Shown here one piece after another: positions 54,601 to 63,194 of a stretch of DNA of 64,000 nucleotides (the first letter of the stretch is position 1; the number at the start of each line of letters is the position of its first letter). The position numbers and the translations under genes are program-made. The notes below the pieces were generated by a model that saw only the letters and a program-made list of their open reading frames with translations, did not search any database and was not told where the DNA came from. Location: assembly GCF_019931675.1 (NCBI RefSeq), contig NZ_CP082922.1, positions 248,001 through 312,000 on the forward strand, given 5' to 3'. The DNA is from Nocardioides rotundus. GTDB taxonomy: Bacteria; Actinomycetota; Actinomycetes; Propionibacteriales; Nocardioidaceae.

Positions 54601-55122
54601 TCAGATCCACCCGGTCATGCGGCGGTTCCCCTTGGCGCGGCCGAAGGAGTCGGCGCCGAAGGGCAGGCTGGACAGGTCCACGTCGACGCTGATCGCGGCG
54701 TCGCGGGTGGCGGCCCGCACCGCCTGGACCAGCCAGGTGTTGAGGCTCTGGCCCGCCTCGGCGGCCAGCTCCTCGGCGCGGGTCTTGACGCTCTCGGGCA
54801 GCCGCAGGGTGACCCGGGTCAGGCCGCCCTCGTCCTCCGGCTCGGGGGCCGGGGGAGGCGGCGGAGCCGGTGCGGCCGGGGTGTCGACGTGAACGGCGAA
54901 GTCCAGCTCGCGTCCGTGCAGGCGTACGTCGACGCTGCCCGCGGGCAGCTCGCTGGTGATCTCCGCGGCGGCCTCGGAGACCGCCTCCATCAGGGCGAGC
55001 CGAGTGGCCGGCTCCAGGGCGAGCAGCAGGCGCTCGGCGACCTGCTGGACCTCCGCCGAGCCGGCGGCGGAGGCGGACGCGAGGTCGCGGCGCAGGCTCT
55101 CGACGTACGGGGTGATGTCCAT
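54601..55122 (-). CDS. HicB/RHH-domain DNA-binding protein
   Basis: A 173-residue protein. The N-terminal ~70 residues are helical, then comes a Pro/Ala-rich linker, and residues ~102-138 form a ribbon-helix-helix: LTRVTLRLPESVKTRAEELA, then EAGQSLNTWLVQAVRAA, as in HicB-like antitoxins. There is no HicA-like toxin gene here; instead DUF4097 follows. A 23-base palindrome lies just upstream of the start, fitting autoregulation. The C-terminus SLPFGADSFGRAKGNRRMTG is Gly/Arg-rich. Confidence 0.85.
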   Translation of the reverse strand: MDITPYVESLRRDLASASAAGSAEVQQVAERLLLALEPATRLALMEAVSEAAAEITSELPAGSVDVRLHGRELDFAVHVDTPAAPAPPPPPAPEPEDEGGLTRVTLRLPESVKTRAEELAAEAGQSLNTWLVQAVRAATRDAAISVDVDLSSLPFGADSFGRAKGNRRMTGWI

Positions 55123-55130
55123 GACTCCAC

Positions 55131-55153
55131 TATGACATCACAGTGACGTCATA
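55131..55153. promoter_or_regulatory. 23-base near-perfect palindrome, probable RHH operator
   Basis: TATGACATCAC and GTGACGTCATA are 11-base inverted arms with one mismatch around a single central base, eight bases upstream of the RHH gene. A further half-site GTGACGTC lies at 55165-55172. It is the likely autoregulatory binding site. Confidence 0.75.
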
Positions 55154-55326
55154 CGCAACCGTGAGTGACGTCGTGCATCCCCCAGCATGGCGTCACGGCG
55201 CGCCGCGAGCCCGGCGAGCCGTCGAATCCCTGGGACGCATGTGGTGCATGAGACGGCCTTACGGGTCTACCTTTGTTCGCTAGCGGTCACTCGGACCGCG
55301 ATGGGCTCACTGAAGGGGAGGGCGTG

Positions 55327-57047
55327 ATGTCCGAAACGCTCATCGACGCATCCTGGGTGGACTACCTGATCCTGGTCGTCTACTTCGCGTTCGTGCTCGG
55401 CATCGGGTTCATGGCCCGGCGCCAGGTCTCGGACTCCGTCGACTTCTTCCTGTCCGGCCGGTCGCTGCCCGCGTGGGTCACCGGCCTGGCCTTCGTCTCC
55501 GCCAACCTCGGCGCCGTCGAGATCATGGGGATGAGCGCCACCGGCGCCCAGATCGGGCTGCCGACGGTGCACTACTTCTGGGTCGGCGCGATCCCGGCGA
55601 TGCTGTTCCTCGGCGTGGTGATGATGCCGTTCTACTACGGCTCCAAGGTGCGCTCGGTGCCGGAGTTCATGCTCCGCCGGTTCGGCCCGGGGGCGCACCT
55701 GGTCAACGCGATCTCCTTCGCCCTGGCCCAGCTGCTGATCGCCGGGATTAACCTATTCCTGCTCGGCTCCATCGTGCACGCGCTGCTCGGCTGGCCCCTG
55801 TGGGTGGCGCTGATCGTCGCCGCCGTGATCGTGCTCTCCTACATCACCCTCGGCGGCCTGTCGGCCGCGATCTACAACGAGGTGCTGCAGTTCTTCGTGA
55901 TCGTGGCCTCGCTGCTGCCGCTGACCCTGATCGGCCTGCACCGCGTCGGCGGCTGGAGCGGGATGCAGGACCGGATCCGCGAGGCCGCCGCCGCCAACCC
56001 CGACACCGTCACCCCGGCCGCCCAGCAGCTGGAGTCCTGGCCCGGCCAGGCGCTCTCGGGCTTCGACAGCCCGATCCTCTCGGTGGTCGGCATCGTCTTC
56101 GGCCTCGGCTTCGTGCTCTCCTTCGGCTACTGGACCACGAACTTCGTCGAGGTGCAGCGCGCGATGGCCTCGGACTCGATCTCCTCGGCCCGCAAGACGC
56201 CGATCATCGGCGCCTTCCCGAAGATGTTCGTCCCCTTCATCACCATCGTGCCCGGCATGCTGGCCGCGGTCCTGGTGGCGGAGATCGCCCAGGTGAAGGC
56301 CGGCGAGACAGTGCCGGGTGGCTCCTCCGGCGAGAGGGTCACCTACAACGACTCGCTGCTCCTGCTGATGCGCGACATCCTGCCCAACGGCCTGCTCGGG
56401 CTGGCGATCTGCTGGCGGCGTTCATGGCCGGCATGGCGGCGAACATCTCCGCGTTCAACACCGTCTTCTCCTACGACCTGTACGGCGCCTACCTGGTCAA
56501 GGGCAAGTCCGACGACCACTACCTCCGGGTGGGCCGGCTGGCCACAGTCGCGGCGACCTTCATCGCGATCTTCACTGCATCGTTTGCAGCGAACTTCAGC
56601 AACATCATGGAGTATCTGCAGGCACTGTTCGGCTTCTTCAACGCGCCGCTGTTCGCCACGTTCATCCTCGGGATGTTCTGGAAGCGGATGACCCCGACCG
56701 CCGGCTGGGCCGGCCTGATCGCCGGCACCCTGTCCGCGGTGACGGTGGCGGTGCTCTCGGAGAACGGCCTGAGCGAGTTGTCGGTCGGGGTCATCCCCGT
56801 GTCCGGACAAGGTGCGGCCTTCCTGGCCGCCTCGGTCGCGTTCGTGGTGGACATCGTGGTCAGCGTCGTGGTGACGATGGTGACCAAGCCGAAGCCCGCC
56901 GAGCAGCTGGTCGGGCTGGTCTACTCCGAGACGCCGAAGGAGCAGCGCACCGATCCCGACGAGGCGTCCTACCCCTGGTACCGCCGTACCGTCCCACTGG
57001 CGATCCTCGCCGGTGTGATGGTCATCGTCCTCAACGCGATGTTCTAA
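55327..57047 (+). pseudogene. Sodium:solute symporter interrupted by a frameshift
   Basis: SSS-family transporter (Na+-coupled sugar or metabolite import, ~13 helices). The first 361 codons read well (MSETLIDASWVDYLILVVYF, FVSANLGAVEIMGMSATGAQ, GFVLSFGYWTTNFVEVQRAM). At 56409-56412 the frame breaks after LLGLAI. The protein continues in the -1 frame with LAAFMAGMAANISAFNTVFS to the stop at 57047. Family members usually have two or three more residues (often A/T-G-L) at the joint, so about seven bases appear to be lost. Without the break the product would be ~572 residues, a normal length. The ATG follows GGGGAGG. It may be a true mutation or a sequencing error. Confidence 0.85.
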
Positions 57048-57058
57048 GGAGCCCCACG

Positions 57059-57325
57059 ATGAGCAACCGCAACGCACACACCGCCGGAGCCTTCGACATC
57101 CGGAACATCATCGGGCTGCTGCTCGGGATCTACGGGCTGATCATGCTCGGGATGGGGATCTTCGGCGACCCGGAGACCGAGAAGACCGGCGGCATCAACG
57201 CCAACCTGTGGGCCGGCGTCATCCTGCTGGTCGTGGGCGTCGGGTTCATGGCTTGGGCCAAGCTCAAGCCGGTCGTCGTGCCCGAGCACTTCGAGCGCGA
57301 CGTCGAGCCGGGCGCCCCGCACTGA
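57059..57325 (+). CDS. Small membrane protein downstream of the symporter
   Basis: An 88-residue protein with two hydrophobic helices (IIGLLLGIYGLIMLGMGIFG and LWAGVILLVVGVGFMAWA). TAAGGAGCCCCACG before the ATG is a strong ribosome-binding site that includes the symporter stop. Such small proteins often accompany SSS transporters and may be an accessory subunit. No named family is recognised. Confidence 0.78.
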   Translation: MSNRNAHTAGAFDIRNIIGLLLGIYGLIMLGMGIFGDPETEKTGGINANLWAGVILLVVGVGFMAWAKLKPVVVPEHFERDVEPGAPH

Positions 57326-57355
57326 CCCGTGCGCTCGTCGAGTTGACGCGCCGAT

Positions 57356-57401
57356 AACGTCATACGCCCCGGGGAAGCGGTTCCCCGGGGCGTATGACGT
57401 T
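57356..57401. terminator. Perfect 21-base-pair hairpin between convergent genes
   Basis: Arms 57356-57376 and 57381-57401 are perfectly complementary (inner part CGCCCCGGGGAA/TTCCCCGGGGCG) around the tetraloop GCGG. It lies between the convergent small membrane protein and the Fe-S reductase gene and is a very strong bidirectional terminator. Confidence 0.85.
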
Positions 57402-57429
57402 GTGGCTCGGGTACGGCGACCCGGCTCGC

Positions 57430-60400
57430 TCAGAGGTCGAAGAGCGAGCCCGACTCGTTGATGTCGACGTCCGTCCGGGGCTGGTGCTTCCTCCCCGAGT
57501 CGGCGCTTGTTGACCCCGAGTCGGCGCTTGTTGACGGCGAGTCGGCGCGTGTTGACGCCGGCTCCTCGTCCTGGGCAGCCTCGGTCGCCGCCTGGCTCAC
57601 CCGCTCGGGGTCGACCGCCTCGGTCGGGGCCTCGTTCTCGCCCCGGTCGGTGACGGTGCTGCCCGTCTCCGTGGTGCCGAAGTCGGTCGCCTCCGCGGTG
57701 GCCGCCGTACCGGTCGTCTCGGACTCGGTCTGCACCGACTCGGTCAGCTCCGACTCGACGACGTCCGCGGTGTCGGTGTCGCCCTCGGTCGCCTCGTCGG
57801 GTACGACGGCAGCAGTCGCGGTCGGCTGGGGCTGGGCGGGCGTCTCGATGTCGAAGAGCGACCCGCCCTCGGGGATCTCGCTGCCGACCGCCGCGGCCTG
57901 AGCGGGCTTCGCCGGAGCAGCCGACTCGGACGGACCGGACTCCGTGGCCGGCTCCTCCGACTCGGCCGCCGCAGGCTCCTCGGTCGCCTTCGACTCCTCG
58001 GCCGGAGCCTCGGCCACCGGCGACTCCTCGACCGGAGCGGCCGGCGGGGCAGCAGCCGGCTCGGCGGGCGCCTCGATGTCGAACAGCGACCCGCCCTCGG
58101 GGATCTCCGAGCCGGGTGCAGCGTTCGAGGCCGAGGTCGTGTCCGCGGCGGGAGTCGGCGTCGGCTCCGGGGTCGAGGGGCTCTCCTCGGCGGGCTGAGT
58201 CTCCTTCGCCTCGGTCGGCGTGCTCGTCGCCGGCTCGTCCGCCGCGACGTCGAAGAGCGAGCCGGAGGAGCCGAGCTCCTGACCGTTCTCGGTCTCCGCG
58301 GGCTTCGCCGCCGGCTCGGCAGGCTCTGCCTTCGCGTTGGTGGACGAGCCCTGCTCGTCGCCGCCCAGGTCGAACAGCGACCCACCGCTGCCCAGGTCCT
58401 CGGCACCGGACTCGGTGGTCTGGGAGGGCGACGCCTCGGCCTCCGGAGCATCGCTGGCGGACTCCTCGGACCCGAGGTCGAACAGCGACCCACCGGAGGA
58501 TGACGAGGAGGTCGTCCCCGCCTCCTCAGACGGGGTGGAGTCGTCCGAGCCGACGTCGAACAGCGACCCACCGGCCGCCGTACCGGCACCCGCGGCGGTC
58601 GCGCCGGCCGCCGTACCGTCAACACGTGCCGACTCGCCGTCAACTGGCGCCGACTCGCGGTCAACTGGCGCCGACTCGGCGGGCTTGGACTCCGCGGGCT
58701 TGGACTTGGCGGAGGCGCCGGCGGCGCCGGACTTCGCGCGGTCGCGGGTGGCGGGGACGCCCTTGACCGAGGCGAGGAGCATCTGCGCGACGTCGAGGAC
58801 CTCGACCTCCTCGCGCGCCTCGCCGGAGTCCTGCAGGGCGGTCAGGCCGTCGGAGAGCATCACCCGGCAGAACGGGCAGCCGACCGCGATCTGGTCCGCG
58901 CCGGTGCCGACCGCCTCGGTGGTGCGGTTGACGTTGATCCGCTCACCGATGGTCTCCTCCATCCACATGCGGGCACCGCCGGCGCCGCAGCAGAAGGAGC
59001 GCTCGGAGTTCCGCTCCATCTCGACCAGCTCGGCACCCGGGAGCACCGTGAGCAGCTCCCGCGGGGGCTCGTAGACCTGGTTGTGCCGCCCGATGTAGCA
59101 CGGGTCGTGGTAGGTGATCGACCGCTTCGCCGCTCCCGCGCCGTCGGCGACCGGGGTCAGCCGGCCCTCGCGGACGAGCCGGTTCAGCAGCTGGGTGTGG
59201 TGGACCACCTCCAGCTCGATGCCGAACTCCTTGTACTCGTTCTTCAGCGTGTTGAAGCAGTGGGCGCAGGTGGAGACGACCTTCTTGACCTTGTACTCCT
59301 TGAAGGTCTCCACGTTCTCCTGGGCCAGGCCCTGGAAGACGAACTCGTTGCCGGCCCGGCGCGCGGAGTCGCCGGTGCAGGTCTCGCCCTTGCCGAGGAC
59401 GCCGAAGGAGACGTCGGCGATGTTGAGGAGCTCGGCGACCGCGCGGGTGGTCTTCATCGCGCGGTCCTCGTAGGCGCCGGCGCAGCCGACCCAGAACAGC
59501 CAGTCGACCGACTCCAGCGACTCCAGGTCCTCACCGACCACGGGGACCTCGAAGTCCAGGCCCTTGGCCCAGTCCATCCGCATGTTCGGGGACATGTTCC
59601 ACGGGTTGCCCTTGGACTCCATGCCCTTGAAGAGCTGGTTGAGCTCGGAGGGGAAGTTGGACTCGACGAGCACCTGGTAGCGGCGCATGTCGACGATGTG
59701 GTCGACGTGCTCGATGTCCACCGGGCACTGCTGGACGCAGGCGCCGCAGGACACGCAGGACCACAGGACGTCGGGGTCGATGACGCCGCCGCCGGTGGGC
59801 TCCGCCGGGTCGCCCTCGGTCTCGCCGACCAGGGGGCGCTCGGCCTCGGCCAGCGCGGTGGCCGACACCTTGGACTTGTCCTCTCCGGCCAACAGGTAGT
59901 CGCCCGCGCCCATCGCGTGGTCGCGCAGGTTCATGATCAGCAGCTTCGGGCTCAGCGGCTTCTCGGTGTTCCACGCCGGGCACTGGGACTGGCAGCGACC
60001 GCACTCGGTGCAGGTCGCCATGTCCAGCAGGCCCTTCCAGGAGAAGTCCACGATGCTGCCGACGCCGAGTGTGGTGTCCTCGTCCATGTCCTCGATGTCG
60101 TCGAGGGTGACGGGCTCGCCCTTCACGGTGAGCGGCTTGAGCGCGCCGAGCGCGACCCCGTCCTCCTCGCGCTTGAAGAGCACGTTGATCGGCGCCAGGA
60201 AGATGTGCAGGTGCTTGGAGTGCACGACCTCGATCAGGAAGGCCAGCATCACGCCGATGTGCAGCAGCAGGCCGACGCCCTCCATCACCTCCAGGGTGCC
60301 GTGGCTCAGACCCATCGCGTCGAACAGCCTGCCGACGCCCTGGGAGGCGTAGGCGCCCCAGCCGTAGGGGAGGTTGTCGTTGGCCGCGGCGGCGCCGCGG

Positions 60401-60921
60401 AAGAAGAACATCGTCCAGATGACGTTGAAGATCATGAACAGGACGAGGTACGCCCCGCCGAGGTGGGAGCCCATGAAGCGGGACTTGCGGCCCAGCCGCT
60501 CGGGGTTGTTGCGCAGGCGGATCTGCCAGAACAGGAAGATGCCGAGGAGACAGAGCAGCGCGATCGTGTCCTGAGCGAAGCCCAGCACGTCCCAATGGCC
60601 GATGACCGGGATGGCCCACTTCGGATTGCGGCTGAACATGATGCCGAACGCCTCGAGGTAGACCGAGCCCAGGATCAGGAAGGCCCAGAAGACCATCGCG
60701 TGCGCGGCACCCGGGATCGTCCACTTCAGCAGCCGCCGCTGGCCGAAGACCTCGACCACCTGGTTGCGGATCGCCTGACCGATCTTGCTGCGCACCTCGC
60801 GCAGCCGATCCGGGGCCGGCTGCCCGGAGGTGATGAGGCGGTACAGGAACAGCAGTCGGCGGCCCACGATCGGCAACGCGATCGCCAGCATGATGAGGCC
60901 GATGATCAGCACCCAGGTCAC
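57430..60921 (-). CDS. Membrane-bound Fe-S oxidoreductase (heterodisulfide reductase-like) with repetitive disordered tail
   Basis: A 1163-residue protein. The N-terminal ~260 residues hold five or six membrane helices resembling nitrate reductase gamma/HdrE. Two 4Fe-4S motifs follow: CTECGRCQSQCP (about residue 303) and CVSCGACVQQCP (about 387). Then come two CCG domains: WVGCAGAYEDR, CTGD and CAHC (about 479-560), and HDPCYIGRHN with CCGAGGARMWME (about 610-650). From about residue 750 to the end is a ~400-residue Ala/Glu/Ser/Thr/Pro disordered tail with seven GSLFD motifs, the last one C-terminal. The core resembles mycobacterial Rv0338c-type reductases of unknown substrate; the tail is unusual in length. 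The GTG start follows GGAGACGCTT. Confidence 0.9.
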   Translation of the reverse strand: MTWVLIIGLIMLAIALPIVGRRLLFLYRLITSGQPAPDRLREVRSKIGQAIRNQVVEVFGQRRLLKWTIPGAAHAMVFWAFLILGSVYLEAFGIMFSRNPKWAIPVIGHWDVLGFAQDTIALLCLLGIFLFWQIRLRNNPERLGRKSRFMGSHLGGAYLVLFMIFNVIWTMFFFRGAAAANDNLPYGWGAYASQGVGRLFDAMGLSHGTLEVMEGVGLLLHIGVMLAFLIEVVHSKHLHIFLAPINVLFKREEDGVALGALKPLTVKGEPVTLDDIEDMDEDTTLGVGSIVDFSWKGLLDMATCTECGRCQSQCPAWNTEKPLSPKLLIMNLRDHAMGAGDYLLAGEDKSKVSATALAEAERPLVGETEGDPAEPTGGGVIDPDVLWSCVSCGACVQQCPVDIEHVDHIVDMRRYQVLVESNFPSELNQLFKGMESKGNPWNMSPNMRMDWAKGLDFEVPVVGEDLESLESVDWLFWVGCAGAYEDRAMKTTRAVAELLNIADVSFGVLGKGETCTGDSARRAGNEFVFQGLAQENVETFKEYKVKKVVSTCAHCFNTLKNEYKEFGIELEVVHHTQLLNRLVREGRLTPVADGAGAAKRSITYHDPCYIGRHNQVYEPPRELLTVLPGAELVEMERNSERSFCCGAGGARMWMEETIGERINVNRTTEAVGTGADQIAVGCPFCRVMLSDGLTALQDSGEAREEVEVLDVAQMLLASVKGVPATRDRAKSGAAGASAKSKPAESKPAESAPVDRESAPVDGESARVDGTAAGATAAGAGTAAGGSLFDVGSDDSTPSEEAGTTSSSSSGGSLFDLGSEESASDAPEAEASPSQTTESGAEDLGSGGSLFDLGGDEQGSSTNAKAEPAEPAAKPAETENGQELGSSGSLFDVAADEPATSTPTEAKETQPAEESPSTPEPTPTPAADTTSASNAAPGSEIPEGGSLFDIEAPAEPAAAPPAAPVEESPVAEAPAEESKATEEPAAAESEEPATESGPSESAAPAKPAQAAAVGSEIPEGGSLFDIETPAQPQPTATAAVVPDEATEGDTDTADVVESELTESVQTESETTGTAATAEATDFGTTETGSTVTDRGENEAPTEAVDPERVSQAATEAAQDEEPASTRADSPSTSADSGSTSADSGRKHQPRTDVDINESGSLFDL
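57497..57556. repeat. Tandem 21-base repeat array 1 inside the Fe-S reductase gene
   Basis: Three units of GAGTCGGCGCTTGTTGAC plus a three-base spacer (period 21; one base differs in the third). The same unit, inverted, forms array 2 at 58618. Confidence 0.8.
58618..58677. repeat. Tandem 21-base repeat array 2 inside the Fe-S reductase gene
   Basis: Three units of the form GTCAACTGGCGCCGACTC (first unit variant) with period 21, the inverse complement of the array 1 unit. It encodes repeats of ESAPVD-R/G. Confidence 0.8.
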
Positions 60922-61091
60922 AAGCGTCTCCTCAACTGAGCTCGGCCGCAGGGGGAGCGCCGAGCGTCCACGGCGTCAGGGCGCTGAGACTACGGCGTAC
61001 ATCGCCGTCGATCAGCAGGCGCCCGGATCACGGCCAGGCTACCCGCAGGTAACCCCAGCGCGGCACCCTTCGGACGGGTGAGGAAAGCCAC

Positions 61092-61125
61092 GGAGCCGGC
61101 CCGACCTGCTGGTCGGACCGGCTCC
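61092..61125. terminator. Hairpin after the small secreted protein gene
   Basis: GGAGCCGGCCCGACC (61092-61106) pairs with 61111-61125 (one mismatch) around the loop TGCT, just downstream of the stop of the minus-strand secreted protein gene. Confidence 0.65.
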
Positions 61126-61149
61126 GGACGAGGTGCGGTGGTACGTCGG

Positions 61150-61560
61150 TCAGCGGGCGCTCAGCCGAGGCGCGGCCTCGCGGGCCGGCACGATCCGGCC
61201 GATGAACCGGTAGGTCTCCGAGCGCCACTTCGTCGCGTACAGCTTGACCCGGAAGCCGTTGCCGATCCGACCTCCGAAGTACATCCGGAAGCCGCCCCAC
61301 TCGTTGCTGTCCTTGCGCTGGACCGTCTTCCACGGAGCGCCCTTCTTCGCCTGCCGCTGCAGGATGACCGGGCGGTTGCGGTAGGACGTGACCTGCCCCT
61401 TGACGAAGAACCGGCCCTCGGTGCTGGTCTCGCCGGACTGCAGGGACTTGAACTCGTGCTGCGGCTTGGCGGCGACACCCGCGGGTGCGAGACCGACGCT
61501 CAGCGCGAGGGTGGTGACGAGGGCGACGAGAAGAGCGCCCATACGACGGGTCGTAGACAT
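61150..61560 (-). CDS. Small secreted protein of unknown function
   Basis: A 136-residue exported protein. The signal peptide is MSTTRRMGALLVALVTTLAL, then cleavage near PAGVAA (about residue 30). The mature ~105 residues are basic and beta-rich: EGRFFVKGQVTSYRNRPVIL, QRQAKKGAPWKTVQRKDSNE, then WGGFRMYFGGRIGNGFRVKL. This layout resembles small beta-sandwich modules that occur singly or in repeats in actinobacterial secreted proteins. No cysteines are present in the mature part. An upstream in-frame start would put the signal peptide internally. Confidence 0.8.
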   Translation of the reverse strand: MSTTRRMGALLVALVTTLALSVGLAPAGVAAKPQHEFKSLQSGETSTEGRFFVKGQVTSYRNRPVILQRQAKKGAPWKTVQRKDSNEWGGFRMYFGGRIGNGFRVKLYATKWRSETYRFIGRIVPAREAAPRLSAR

Positions 61561-61665
61561 GCTGGAATTCCCCCTGGTTGTGAGTGGTCGAACGAACCAG
61601 GCGTGACAGTAGCGGTACCGCGCAGCCCGCGCCACAGGAACGTCCATCATCCGGCGCCGGGGGAG

Positions 61666-62433
61666 TCAGGCCGGCTGGCCGCCGAGCCTCCGGGTCAGGG
61701 TGGAGGCGGTGTCGCGTACGGCGGCCCGCACGGCCGGCAGGTCGACCTGCGCGCCGCCGGACTCGTGCGGGTAGGTCACCGCGACACCGGCCACGGGGTG
61801 CCCGTTGTGGTCGAGCACCGGCGCGGCGACGCTGGCGAACCCGGGGGTCACCTCGCCGTCCTCCTCGGCGTACCCCCGCTGCCGGGTCTCCTGCAGGAGC
61901 GTCCGGAGCGCCGAGAGCGACGTCGGCCCGAGGCCGTGCCGGTCGACGAAGGCGGAGCGGTCGGGGTAGAGGGCGCGCACCTGCGCTGCCGGGAGCCGGG
62001 CCAGGATGGCGCGGCCGCTGGCTGTGAGCTGCGCGGGCAGCCGCACGCCGACGTCGGTCACCAGCGGCGGCCGGCCCTTCGCCCGCTCCTCGAGCACATA
62101 GAACACCTCGCGCCCGTGCAGCACCGCGAGGTGCGCGCTCTGGCCGGTCCGGTCGACGAGTCGGGCGAGCGGGCGCCGAGCGATGCGGCTCAGCGGCGCT
62201 TGCCGGGCGTACCCGCTGCCCACCTCGAAGGCCGCGACGCCGAGGCCGTAGCGGTGCTCCTCGGGCAGGTGGACGACGAAGCCCTCGTCGATCATCGCGT
62301 TGAGCAGGTGGTACGCCGTCGAGCGCGGCATGCCCGTGGCGCGCATGATCCGGTCCAACGGGACCGGCTCGGACTGGCTGGCCAGGAAGTGCAGCACGCG
62401 GAGCGTCCGCGTCGCCGCCGGCACCTGGCTCAT
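61666..62433 (-). CDS. IclR family transcriptional regulator
   Basis: A 255-residue regulator with the N-terminal winged HTH (LRVLHFLASQSEPVPLDRIM, TGMPRSTAYHLLNAMIDEGF) and a C-terminal effector domain (LTASGRAILARLPAAQVRAL, PGFASVAAPVLDHNGHPVAG). It lies 56 bases after an unrelated membrane protein gene and close to hutH, so it may control histidine catabolism as IclR-type hut regulators do in some actinobacteria (inference). Confidence 0.9.
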   Translation of the reverse strand: MSQVPAATRTLRVLHFLASQSEPVPLDRIMRATGMPRSTAYHLLNAMIDEGFVVHLPEEHRYGLGVAAFEVGSGYARQAPLSRIARRPLARLVDRTGQSAHLAVLHGREVFYVLEERAKGRPPLVTDVGVRLPAQLTASGRAILARLPAAQVRALYPDRSAFVDRHGLGPTSLSALRTLLQETRQRGYAEEDGEVTPGFASVAAPVLDHNGHPVAGVAVTYPHESGGAQVDLPAVRAAVRDTASTLTRRLGGQPA

Positions 62434-62488
62434 GACGGCATCCTCGCGCCGGGCCGGCGTGGCCCGGTGCGAGGTGTCGGGTCAGGCG

Positions 62489-63031
62489 TCAGATGCGCCG
62501 GTCGTCGTCGCGGTAGTCCGGGTCCTCCTCGCCCTCGAGACGGCGGGTCGGCTCGGCGTAGGGCTGGTCGGTCGGGTGGGTGCCGCGCACGTCGTCGGTG
62601 CCCGTGGTCCCGGTGGTCCCGGTCGTGCCGGTGGTCGCGCTCGTGGCCCCGGCGGCGGTGCCCGTCGTGCCGACACCCCGGTCCGGGTCGGGCGTGTAGT
62701 CCTTGGAGCGGTGGTCGACATCGGGGTCGAGCCGGTCGGCCTCGCGGATCCGGTCCTCCTGGGTGGCGCGCTGCTGCGCGGCGCCGCGCTCGGCCTCCTG
62801 GGCCCGCCGCTCGGCGGCCGCGGCCTCGTCGCGCCGGCGCTGGGCGTCGGCCTCCGCCTCGCGCAGCGACGCGTCGTCGCGCCGCGCGTCCTGGCGGATC
62901 TCCTGAGCCTGCTCGCGCCGCTCGGCCTGCTGCCGCTGCTTCTTCTTGCCGGCCAGCGCCATGATGACGCCCAGGACCAGCAGGACGACGACGGCGGCGA
63001 CGACGATCCAGACGATCTGGTTGGTGCTCAC
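62489..63031 (-). CDS. Single-pass membrane protein with charged coiled coil
   Basis: A 180-residue protein: an N-terminal membrane helix (IVWIVVAAVVVLLVLGVIMA), then about 80 residues of Arg/Glu/Ala/Gln heptads (QQAERREQAQEIRQDARRDD, AEADAQRRRDEAAAAERRAQ) forming a probable cytoplasmic coiled coil, then a Thr/Gly tract (repeated TTG) and an acidic tail. No enzyme motif is present and function is unknown. GAGGAGG precedes the GTG start. It is divergent from hutH. Confidence 0.8.
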   Translation of the reverse strand: MSTNQIVWIVVAAVVVLLVLGVIMALAGKKKQRQQAERREQAQEIRQDARRDDASLREAEADAQRRRDEAAAAERRAQEAERGAAQQRATQEDRIREADRLDPDVDHRSKDYTPDPDRGVGTTGTAAGATSATTGTTGTTGTTGTDDVRGTHPTDQPYAEPTRRLEGEEDPDYRDDDRRI

Positions 63032-63107
63032 GAGTGCCTCCTCGATCGGGTCGCATGCCGTTCCCGGCACACGTTCTGTCCACGTTAGGCACTCCTGTCC
63101 CACCTGT

Positions 63108-63148
63108 TCACACCCCCAGGTGTGACCGCCAGGTCTCGGATCTGAGAC
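63108..63148. promoter_or_regulatory. Inverted repeats in the hutH control region
   Basis: TCACACC-CCCA-GGTGTGA (63108-63125) and GTCTC-GGATCT-GAGAC (63133-63148) lie side by side about 50 bases before hutH. Either could bind the IclR-type regulator. Confidence 0.4.
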
Positions 63149-63194
63149 AGAGTACGGCGCCCCTCGCTGGCGACCGGGCCGCCGCGGGAGTTCC

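Noticed and set aside
56407..56415. Programmed ribosomal frameshift in the symporter
   Set aside because: No slippery heptamer is at the joint and a deletion of about seven bases relative to the family pattern explains the break better.
57497..57556. Short regular repeats as a CRISPR array
   Set aside because: The spacers are only three bases, the units are coding and in frame, and there are no cas genes.
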